The notes under the pieces: generated by a model
What the model saw: only the letters and a program-made list of their open reading frames with translations
What the model was told of the DNA's origin: nothing
Databases searched by the model: none
Translations under genes and position numbers: made by a program
In this document: positions 1-5,173 of the stretch, one piece after another
Layout of the letters: each line of letters starts with the position of its first letter
Numbering within the stretch: the first letter of the stretch is position 1
From: Phycisphaerales bacterium
GTDB lineage: Bacteria > Planctomycetota > Phycisphaerae > UBA1845
Length of the DNA stretch: 5,195 bases
NCBI GenBank assembly: GCA_030612785.1
Contig: JAUWNF010000297.1
Coordinates: 1-5,195 of the forward strand
Reading direction: 5' to 3'

Positions 1-256
1 GGGTCGGTGGCTGTCCGTGGCCGGACACGCGGGCGGGGCTGGCCGCACGCTGGCCGTGCGGCACCGCGAGCCCGGGCCCAATACCGGTGGAGCGCGTGGA
101 TTCGCGCTCCATAACCCCTTTCAAGACGCTGTCGCGGTCTGAGATTCGCCCGTGTTCGGCCAGCAGATCGACCAACTCGGTGATCGCGTCGCTCTTGGTG
201 GTGGCTTTCAGGGGCACCCGGATGCACTCCGGTGCCAGAATATCGGTGAGTTTCAT
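1..256 (-). CDS. PTS EIIA type-2 / PtsN-like phosphocarrier protein, N-terminal part (runs off the left edge)
   Basis: Only the first 85 codons lie in the window; the family is usually about 150 residues. The protein starts MKLTDILAPECI and has the helix-rich N-terminal half of the fructose/mannitol/nitrogen EIIA domain. The signature STGIGPGLAVPHG follows at residues 56-68. In this family the histidine of the PHG motif (H67 here) accepts phosphate from HPr or NPr, and the cytoplasmic protein acts either in sugar uptake or, as in PtsN, as a regulator. The ATG at 256 has a GGGGGA ribosome-binding site (266-271) 9 bases upstream. The gene begins 31 bases after the lgt stop on the same strand, so the two are probably co-transcribed. 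No EIIB/EIIC genes are visible, which fits a regulatory PtsN-like role better than transport, but the missing downstream region could change that. Residues 73-85 are less hydrophobic than I expect for the strand after the active site. Confidence 0.85.
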   Translation of the reverse strand, partial: MKLTDILAPECIRVPLKATTKSDAITELVDLLAEHGRISDRDSVLKGVMERESTRSTGIGPGLAVPHGQRAASPARVSGHGQPPT

Positions 257-287
257 CTCGGTCAGTCCCCCGCTTGGGTCGAAACGG

Positions 288-1514
288 TCATTCTACTTCT
301 CGGGTGTCGTATTGCAACGGCACCGCCAGCGGCGAACGGACCGGCAGGACCTTGTACATCACATACATCCATAGCAGCCCGCAGATAATGACGCCTAGTC
401 CGAAGGCCTGCGAGATGGTCAGCCCCCCGGCATCGTGCGGGTTGTCTACCCGGATGAGTTCCAGGACGAACCGCGAGATCGGGTAGAGCAATATCATCCA
501 GCCCATCACCACGCCGTGGCGCTTGCGCCGCTCGAAGATCAGCACCAGCACCCAGGACAGCAGCAAGGCGTTGACGATGCCGTACAACTGGGCCGGATGA
601 ACCGGAAGAGAACGGTACCGCTCTGCCAGTTCGTTCAGTTCACTCCAGGTGAACTGCCGCGAAGGGTCCTTGCGCGCGGGATACTGTCGAGCCGTTACTA
701 CCGGGCTGATCTTGCTCGCGAGCTTGTTCGCGCGGGCTTGCAGCGCCTTTCGCCGCACTTCGAGCTTCTTGAGCTGGTCGCCGCCGGTTCCTTTGGCCAC
801 GGCCGCCTGGTATTCGGCATCGACTTCCTGGTACTCGCGCAGGCCGCGCAAATCTTCGGGCTGCATCTCCAGTAGCAGCTTGGGAACCAACCGGGGTATC
901 TGCACCGTGGAGGGCTCTTCCCAGATCAACTCCGCCGGCACGGTAACCTGGCGGTTCATCCACTGTCGGTCGTGGGGCCCGCTGCTGAACGGAAAGGTCA
1001 TCGCCCACGGCAGCACTTTGTGGTGCTGTTCATCCACACACAGCCCGCCCCAGCAGCAACCGTTCAATAAGCAGCCGGCCCGTCCGAAGGCCAATCCCCA
1101 CATCGCGATGGGGGCGAGCAGGTCCAGGTATAAACGCAGTGACAGGCGCCCTTCATTTCTGGCGAAGAGTCGCCCGTGCAACCCTATGTAGACCGCCACC
1201 GCCAAAACCGCCCCGATGAGTCCGCCAAGATACTCCAGCCCGCCGGCCGTGATGTTGAAGGCCTCCCAAAGCGGGTTTTCCCGAAAGGCAAAACCGGACT
1301 TCCAATAATGGGCCACGTAAAAAATCCGCGCCCCGGCCACCCCGAAGAACAAACACAGGATACCGCAGTTCAGAATCGCGTCAGGATTGGCTTTGACCCG
1401 TTCCGCACGCCGCATCCCCAGCCAAATGGCACTGAGAAAGCCGAGCGTGAGCATGAAACCGTAGCTCTTGACCGGTAGGCCGATGATGGGAATGGTAAAC
1501 AACTCTGGATACAT
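288..1514 (-). CDS. lgt: Prolipoprotein diacylglyceryl transferase (Lgt) with a large loop insertion
   Basis: Lgt moves the diacylglyceryl group of phosphatidylglycerol to the lipobox cysteine of prolipoproteins, the first step of lipoprotein maturation, in the cytoplasmic membrane. The 408-residue protein has the expected hydrophobic segments (about 17-33, 48-68, 97-112, 130-150, 311-327, 335-351 and 367-390). Family marks are YGFML (18-22), GGLEYLGG (91-98), FGRAGCLLNGCCWG (143-156), LPWAMTFP (168-175), HPAQLYG (306-312) and SRFVLELIR (347-355). The arginines matching E. coli R143, R239 and R246 are present. E. coli Lgt is 291 residues; the excess is mostly an insertion at about 178-302, hydrophilic and partly helical (charged stretch near 220-268). 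The residue at the place of E. coli H103 is Leu96. I chose ATG 1514 because MYPELF matches the family N-terminus and GAGAAG (1524-1529) lies 9 bases upstream. An in-frame ATG at 1571 would overlap panC. The gap to panC is 34 bases. Confidence 0.95.
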   Translation of the reverse strand: MYPELFTIPIIGLPVKSYGFMLTLGFLSAIWLGMRRAERVKANPDAILNCGILCLFFGVAGARIFYVAHYWKSGFAFRENPLWEAFNITAGGLEYLGGLIGAVLAVAVYIGLHGRLFARNEGRLSLRLYLDLLAPIAMWGLAFGRAGCLLNGCCWGGLCVDEQHHKVLPWAMTFPFSSGPHDRQWMNRQVTVPAELIWEEPSTVQIPRLVPKLLLEMQPEDLRGLREYQEVDAEYQAAVAKGTGGDQLKKLEVRRKALQARANKLASKISPVVTARQYPARKDPSRQFTWSELNELAERYRSLPVHPAQLYGIVNALLLSWVLVLIFERRKRHGVVMGWMILLYPISRFVLELIRVDNPHDAGGLTISQAFGLGVIICGLLWMYVMYKVLPVRSPLAVPLQYDTREVE

Positions 1515-1548
1515 GGGCTGGTTCTTCTCAGTCTGGACGAAGGCGATC

Positions 1549-2409
1549 CTACTGCGCGCCACCACCAACATACAGCGGCAGGTTATCGATCAGGCGTGCG
1601 CGGCCGAACTTGGCCGCCACGCACATGCGCGCCGGTCGATCGATTGTCTCGACGGCCTCGAGGGTGTCGAGATCCACCACTTCCACGTACTCGATATCCA
1701 CGGGGCCGGCTCGGGTGATACGTTGTTCGGCGTCGGCGATCAGTCGGCGTGCATCGTGGGCGCCCTGCTTCACCGCGTCAACCGCTTCGCGCAGGGCCGC
1801 GGAGATCGATACCGCCCGCGAACGCTGATCGGCATCGAGGTACGCGTTCCGGCTGGAGACGGCCAACCCGTCGGGCTCGCGCACGGTGGGGCATCCGACA
1901 ATCTCCACGGGCATGTTCAGATCGCGGACCATCCGGCGAATGACCACGAGCTGCTGATAATCCTTCTCCCCGAAGAAGGCCACGTCGGGCAGGACGATGT
2001 TGAGCAACTTGCACACCACGGTGGCAACGCCCTGAAAGTGGCCTGTGCGGGTCCGACCGCAGAGCGGCGTGCTGAGCCGGCGCACCGTTACGCTGGTCAG
2101 TACTTGGTCCGGATACATCTCCTGTGGCGAGGGGGCGAACACCCAAGCGCACCCGTGCTCCGCACAGCCGGTAAGGTCGTGCTCCTCGGTCTGTGGGTAC
2201 GAATCGATGTCCTCGCCGGTGCCGAACTGCAGGGGATTGACGAAAATGCTGACGGCGACCTCCGCGCACGTTTGCCGCGCCCGGTCCACGAGCGACCAGT
2301 GCCCCTCGTGTAAAGCCCCCATCGTGGGCACCAAACCGACCCGCCGCCCCGCTTGCCGTGCGGGGCGCAGGGCCTGGCGAACCTGCTCGATGGTCCGAAT
2401 TACCTGCAC
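1549..2409 (-). CDS. panC: Pantoate--beta-alanine ligase (pantothenate synthetase)
   Basis: PanC is the cytoplasmic enzyme (EC 6.3.2.1) that joins pantoate and beta-alanine using ATP, through a pantoyl-adenylate, to give pantothenate for coenzyme A. With the start used here it is 286 residues, very near the usual 280-290. Nucleotidyltransferase-type motifs are intact: VPTMGALHEGH (27-37, the HxGH ATP site), FVNPLQF (56-62), GHFQGVATVV (123-132), FFGEKDYQQL (145-154) and REPDGLAVSSRN (177-188). The C-terminal domain ends with the conserved-looking GRARLIDN (269-276). I chose GTG at 2409 because it yields MQVIRTI, which fits the family N-terminus, and GAGAAG (2415-2420) lies 5 bases upstream. 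A GTG at 2436 would add 9 residues, but its AAGGA is only one base away. It is the first gene of the leftward cluster, followed by lgt. No panB or panD is visible. Confidence 0.97.
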   Translation of the reverse strand: MQVIRTIEQVRQALRPARQAGRRVGLVPTMGALHEGHWSLVDRARQTCAEVAVSIFVNPLQFGTGEDIDSYPQTEEHDLTGCAEHGCAWVFAPSPQEMYPDQVLTSVTVRRLSTPLCGRTRTGHFQGVATVVCKLLNIVLPDVAFFGEKDYQQLVVIRRMVRDLNMPVEIVGCPTVREPDGLAVSSRNAYLDADQRSRAVSISAALREAVDAVKQGAHDARRLIADAEQRITRAGPVDIEYVEVVDLDTLEAVETIDRPARMCVAAKFGRARLIDNLPLYVGGGAQ

Positions 2410-2483
2410 CGCTGCTTCTCGTTGGAGTCGCTGCACATCCTTCCGCGCCCGCGGCCCGGACCGCGAGATGTGCGGACGTGCTC

Positions 2484-2511
2484 ACTATAGGCAGAAACAC
2501 ATGCCACGCAA
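2484..2511 (-). promoter_or_regulatory. Candidate sigma-70-type promoter for the panC-lgt cluster
   Basis: On the minus strand, TTGCGT (2506-2511) and TATAGT (2484-2489) are separated by 16 bases. The -10 matches the TATAAT consensus at 5 of 6 positions and the -35 at 3 of 6. Transcription would begin near 2477, leaving a leader of about 68 bases before the panC GTG. That leader contains a short G+C-rich hairpin (2450-2465, stem CGCGG/CCGCG). This is a consensus match by eye, and planctomycete promoters are poorly characterised, so treat it as a candidate. Confidence 0.45.
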
Positions 2512-2515
2512 GCAG

Positions 2516-2544
2516 TTGACACCCCCTCGGCGTCGCCCTAGGCT
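2516..2544 (+). promoter_or_regulatory. Candidate sigma-70-type promoter for the ECF sigma factor cluster
   Basis: A perfect TTGACA (2516-2521) is followed, after 17 bases, by TAGGCT (2539-2544), which keeps the three most conserved -10 positions (TAnnnT). The predicted start of transcription is about 2551, some 45 bases ahead of the GTG at 2596. I see no clear ECF-type promoter (GAAC near -35 with a CGTC-like -10 at the right spacing), so autoregulation by the encoded sigma factor is not evident from the sequence. Confidence 0.5.
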
Positions 2545-2575
2545 CACTCTCCCCTAAAGGATTGTCCCTAGACGG
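2536..2575 (+). repeat. Three CCCTA...GG boxes in the sigma-operon leader
   Basis: The boxes are CCCTAGG (2536-2542), CCCTAAAGG (2552-2560) and CCCTAGACGG (2566-2575), spaced 16 and 14 bases apart from start to start. They overlap the predicted -10 and transcription start. They could be a repressor or activator site, but the motif is short and could occur by chance. Confidence 0.25.
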
Positions 2576-2595
2576 CTAACTGGAATCGTCGGCGC

Positions 2596-3216
2596 GTGTC
2601 TGGAGATATATGCGAAGCCGAGCGCCAGGCCGATGACCCCGGCCTGGAGGATGCTGATGCGGTCGCCCGCACGGTCGGCGGCGAGGCTGCCGCCTTCGAC
2701 GAATTGGTACGCCGGTACCAGCGTCGGGCGGTGGCGACGGCGTATCGGCTGGTTGGCGATGCCCACGCCGCGGCAGACGTCGCCCAGGACGCCTTCGTGC
2801 GGGCCTACCGCGGGCTGAGTTCCTTACAGGATCCGCGCAGGTTCGGCCCGTGGCTGATGCGCATCGTCAGCAACCTGTCGCTGAATTACCGCCGGTCGCG
2901 CAAGGCAACGTCGTCCGTGTCACTGGAAGCCGCCGCGGAAGTGGCGGAGGGGTTTCGCCGGGCCAGTGATGCGACCCGGCTGACGTCCGCCGCCCCGTCC
3001 GAACGTGCGGACGTCGAGGACCTGTCCGCCGCTATCGAGCGGGCGCTGCAGCAGTTGCCGGAAAAGCAACGGACGGCGCTGGTGCTGTTCAGCGTCGAAG
3101 GTATGCCGCAAAAGGAAGTGGCCCAGATCATGGACTGTAGCGTTGAATTGGTGAAGTGGAACGTGTTCCAGGCGCGCAAGGCCATGAAGGAAATGCTGGC
3201 CCGGTTCATGGACTGA
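2596..3216 (+). CDS. ECF-family (sigma-70 type) RNA polymerase sigma factor
   Basis: This is a 206-residue alternative sigma factor that would direct RNA polymerase to a dedicated promoter set. The sigma-2 domain spans about 34-101, with FDELVRRYQRR, the core-binding helix DVAQDAFVRAYR (61-72) and the -10 recognition stretch FGPWLMRIVSNLSLNYRR (83-100). A roughly 40-residue linker follows. The sigma-4 domain spans about 144-200 (LQQLPEKQRTALVLF, then a helix-turn-helix with EVAQIMDCSVELVKWNVFQARK for the -35 element). There is no sigma-1.1 or sigma-3 domain and no added C-terminal domain. The start is GTG 2596. Its ribosome-binding site is weak (GGAA about 10 bases upstream), and the nearby ATG at 2610 is out of frame. 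The adjacent gene is a probable anti-sigma factor starting 15 bases after the stop, so activity is likely controlled by membrane sequestration. The target promoters are unknown. Confidence 0.93.
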   Translation: MSGDICEAERQADDPGLEDADAVARTVGGEAAAFDELVRRYQRRAVATAYRLVGDAHAAADVAQDAFVRAYRGLSSLQDPRRFGPWLMRIVSNLSLNYRRSRKATSSVSLEAAAEVAEGFRRASDATRLTSAAPSERADVEDLSAAIERALQQLPEKQRTALVLFSVEGMPQKEVAQIMDCSVELVKWNVFQARKAMKEMLARFMD

Positions 3217-3231
3217 CCGAAGGGAGCATCG

Positions 3232-3807
3232 GTGACCGAAGAGCAACCTAACTTCGACGACCGCGAATTCCTGATCAGCCGCTATATCGACGGCGAGCTG
3301 AGCGCCGCCCAGCGCAGGGAACTGGAAAGCGCGTTGGAGGACGATCCGGAGTTCACCCGCCTGCTCGAGGACTATCATCGGACCGATGCGCTGGTCCGGT
3401 CGTTGAGGGAGACCGGTCCGGAACTGAACTGGGACCGTTTTGTGTGGGAGGTTCGTCGGCGCCGCGAAGCCGCGGAGGCGCGCCGGCGTCGAGTATTGTA
3501 TCGGCTGTTCGCCCCCTTGGCGGCCGCAGCGGCCATCGTACTGGTCTGCACCGCCTACTTCAGCACATCTCGGGAGTCGCCGGGGCCGGGCGCTCCGGTT
3601 CCCCAGGTGCTTGTCCGGCTCACCAGGCCGGTCGAAGTGGCGGACATGGTGCACGCGGGGCGCGTAGTGACGGTGCAACTGGAGCGCACACCGCCGCCGG
3701 GTTTCTGCGCGGCCCCGTCCACCCGTAAGTCGTACGTGATTGCGGCGGCGGGCGCGAAACCGTTCGAACGCCCTTGGGTAACGCAGGAGCCAAACCCGTA
3801 CTTCTAA
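3232..3807 (+). CDS. Probable membrane anti-sigma factor, single-pass
   Basis: This 191-residue protein is the likely partner of the sigma factor encoded just upstream. The N-terminal region (about 10-60), with ISRYIDGELSAAQRRELES and DDPEFTRLLEDYHRTDALVRSL, resembles the helical sigma-binding domain of anti-sigma factors ('YxDGELS' followed by a charged helix and a 'DPE' turn). A basic stretch (75-88, rich in Arg) precedes one hydrophobic segment at about 91-110 (LFAPLAAAAAIVLVCTAYF), which indicates an N-in, C-out topology. The outer part (111-191) is proline-rich, and I do not recognise a domain in it. The zinc-binding HxxxCxxC motif of ZAS-type anti-sigma factors is absent. The GTG start has AGGGAG (3221-3226) 5 bases upstream. 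The function is inferred from position, topology and the N-terminal pattern; direct homology would need a profile search. Confidence 0.8.
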   Translation: MTEEQPNFDDREFLISRYIDGELSAAQRRELESALEDDPEFTRLLEDYHRTDALVRSLRETGPELNWDRFVWEVRRRREAAEARRRRVLYRLFAPLAAAAAIVLVCTAYFSTSRESPGPGAPVPQVLVRLTRPVEVADMVHAGRVVTVQLERTPPPGFCAAPSTRKSYVIAAAGAKPFERPWVTQEPNPYF

Positions 3808-3832
3808 GTCGCAGATGCATTGGAGTCGTGTG

Positions 3833-4936
3833 ATGAAACTACTGACGGCATTGGTGGGCGTGGCTGCCATGATCGGCGTCGCAACCCCGGAGCAAACCCA
3901 ACTCATCGAGCAGGCGCTCGATCAGAGCACGCAGTTCGCAATCCAGGACACGCCGGTCGTGGAGGCCTTTGAAGCCTTGACCGCCGAAACGGGCGTCACC
4001 GCGTTCATCGCGCCGGAGGTGATCGACCTGCTCCCCTACGGGCGTGACACGCGGATATCAGCCACTTTCGAGAACATCTCGCTCCGCGAGGGAATGACCC
4101 GGTTCCTGCTACCGCTGGGACTGACCTTCGAGGTCACCGGCGACGGTGCGCGCGTCCTTCCCAAGCCGGAGTTAGTGCGCATCGGGCACCGGGCAAGCTG
4201 GGCGGAGTTGGACCAGATTGCCTTTGCACGTGAAGCCGACTGGAGCGCCCTGGCCCGCAAGCCCGAAGCGCTGCGCACGCGGATTCAATTCCGCGTGGAC
4301 GTGGAGGACCCCTGGACGCCGCTGGGCTCGGCGGCGGCGCGGGTCGGCGCCGGACCCGGGGATCAGGTACTGACTTTGGCCTGCCAATCGCTGGGGTGGA
4401 CCTGGTTTCCCGAAGGCGAAACCATCGTGATCCTCTCCGCGGCGGATCAGATCCGTCGCCAGTTGGAGTGCCCGGTTTCCATGCGTTGCACGCATCGCCC
4501 TCTGGTGGAAGTGTTGCAACGCCTCGCCCGCAAGACCCATGTACCCATCGGGCACGAGCCCGGGGTGTTGGCCTCGCTACCGATCGCAACCCGCCAGAAC
4601 TTCTCGCTATTGGCTGAAGGTGTCACTGCGGCGGAGGCCCTCGAGCAAATCGCCGCGGCCACCGGGCTCGGCTATCGCATTGACAGCGACGCGGTGGTCT
4701 TCTATCACCCCGGCGCCGTCGCGGTACAGCGGGAGGAGACCGGCCGGCCGAAGACGGTCGGTCGAGACCCTTACGTCGCCAAGCTGGCACTCCCGGCTGA
4801 GCCGGGCGAAGTTCAAGTCGAGATTCTGATCCGCCAGTCGGAACTGTCGCCCGAAGCCATCGAGGCCCGCCGCCGACTCGTCCAAAAAGCCGACGAAATC
4901 CTGCGGCTGAAACTACCACAGAAGACCGGTGACTAG
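3833..4936 (+). CDS. Exported protein with repeated STN-like (secretin/TonB N-terminal) units
   Basis: A 367-residue protein with an N-terminal signal peptide: MKLLTALVGVAAMIGVA, possible cleavage after A17. Residues 36-110 match the shape of the STN short domain (FAIQDTPVVEAFEALTAETGV, a strand near 75-80, SLREGMTRFLLPLGLTFEV, then ARVLP). Residues 213-293 repeat this shape (RPLVEVLQRLARKTHVPI, then TAAEALEQIAAATGLGYRI, DAVVFYHP). A more degenerate unit lies at about 147-203 (QVLTLACQSLGWTWFPEGETIVILS). STN domains occur at the periplasmic N-terminus of TonB-dependent transducers and secretins; neither a barrel nor a secretin domain is present here. The C-terminal 70 residues are charged and end in a predicted helix (about 340-360). 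I chose ATG 3833, which has GGAG 7 bases upstream and gives a clean signal peptide; ATG 3815 lacks a ribosome-binding site. It starts 25 bases after the anti-sigma gene and is probably in the same transcript. The molecular role is unknown. Confidence 0.8.
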   Translation: MKLLTALVGVAAMIGVATPEQTQLIEQALDQSTQFAIQDTPVVEAFEALTAETGVTAFIAPEVIDLLPYGRDTRISATFENISLREGMTRFLLPLGLTFEVTGDGARVLPKPELVRIGHRASWAELDQIAFAREADWSALARKPEALRTRIQFRVDVEDPWTPLGSAAARVGAGPGDQVLTLACQSLGWTWFPEGETIVILSAADQIRRQLECPVSMRCTHRPLVEVLQRLARKTHVPIGHEPGVLASLPIATRQNFSLLAEGVTAAEALEQIAAATGLGYRIDSDAVVFYHPGAVAVQREETGRPKTVGRDPYVAKLALPAEPGEVQVEILIRQSELSPEAIEARRRLVQKADEILRLKLPQKTGD

Positions 4937-4958
4937 TACTACGTTTCACAAGTAGTAC
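4936..4958 (+). terminator. Stem-loop directly after the last stop codon (possible 3' end structure)
   Basis: A perfect 7-base-pair inverted repeat, GTACTAC (4936-4942) and GTAGTAC (4952-4958), encloses a 9-base loop. It begins at the last base of the TAG stop of the STN-repeat gene. There is no T-run after it and the stem is only moderately stable, so it is not a classical intrinsic terminator. It could protect the 3' end of the transcript or be incidental. Confidence 0.3.
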
Positions 4959-4978
4959 GACTACCGAATCGTCGTCCA

Positions 4979-5024
4979 AGCCCTGAAAGGGCAAAACATG
5001 GTAGCCAGGGGCGCCAGCCCCTGG
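4979..5024 (+). repeat. Palindromic repeat unit, left arm
   Basis: This 46-base unit has two hairpins: GCCCT-GAA-AGGGC (4980-4992) and CCAGGGGC-GCCA-GCCCCTGG (5005-5024, 8 perfect pairs). Its reverse complement recurs at 5128-5173 with 39 of 46 matches and no gaps. The differences sit in loops and in the spacer between the hairpins. This suggests that the stems are conserved and the loops drift. Confidence 0.85.
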
Positions 5025-5046
5025 TAATCGAGCGACAAAACCCCAG

Positions 5047-5060
5047 AGCCCTGGAAGGGC
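5047..5060 (+). repeat. Partial third copy of the repeat (small hairpin only)
   Basis: The 14 bases AGCCCTGGAAGGGC are identical to the outer end of the right arm read on the minus strand, and differ by one base from the outer end of the left arm. They form the same GCCCT-N3-AGGGC hairpin (5048-5060). The CCAGGGGC part does not follow, so this copy is truncated or the element is a composite. Confidence 0.75.
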
Positions 5061-5088
5061 GACACTCCGCCCTGCAATACGAAGTTTC

Positions 5089-5103
5089 GCCCCCGTCGGG
5101 GGC
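5089..5103 (+). repeat. G+C-rich hairpin inside the repeat region
   Basis: GCCCCC (5089-5094) and GGGGGC (5098-5103) pair around a 3-base loop. The sequence after it (CTCGTTCCCTTTG) is only weakly T-rich, so a terminator role is doubtful. It lies between the two inverted 46-base arms and looks like part of the same non-coding element. Confidence 0.6.
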
Positions 5104-5127
5104 TCGTTCCCTTTGCTTGCCTCACCT

Positions 5128-5173
5128 CCAGGGGCTTACGCCCCTGGCTACCATATGCCGCCCTTCCAGGGCT
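5128..5173 (-). repeat. Palindromic repeat unit, right arm (inverted copy)
   Basis: This is the inverted counterpart of the unit at 4979-5024, with hairpins CCAGGGGC-TTAC-GCCCCTGG (5128-5147) and GCCCT-TCC-AGGGC (5160-5172). The two arms are 103 bases apart, so the whole 4979-5173 segment could fold back on itself as RNA or extrude as a cruciform. The region 4937-5195 holds no supportable protein gene. The open frame across 4961-5191 (minus) is made of repeat sequence and reads as low-complexity, unrelated to known domains. Confidence 0.85.

Noticed and set aside
1515..1571. N-terminal extension of Lgt from the ATG at 1571
   Set aside because: It would overlap the 3' end of panC, the added 19 residues are not like the family N-terminus, and the ATG at 1514 has a suitable ribosome-binding site.
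1468..2313. Long plus-strand open frame (281 codons) opposite panC
   Set aside because: It is the antisense shadow of panC, whose motifs are intact. The translated product shows no domain and the composition is that of a G+C-rich mirror frame.
2400..2438. Twelve-codon ATG mini-ORF overlapping the start of panC (ATG at 2438, TAA at 2400)
   Set aside because: The purine-rich GGAAGG directly abuts the ATG, leaving no workable spacing, and the peptide has no run of one amino acid as attenuation leaders do. Probably chance.
2581..2595. Possible ECF-type promoter (GGAATCGTC) just before the sigma gene
   Set aside because: GGAA and CGTC are adjacent instead of about 16 bases apart, so they cannot act as a -35/-10 pair.
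2920..3906. Long minus-strand open frame (328 codons) opposite the sigma and anti-sigma genes
   Set aside because: It runs antisense through two well-supported genes with good ribosome-binding sites or domain matches, and its own product is rich in Arg/His/Pro without recognisable motifs.
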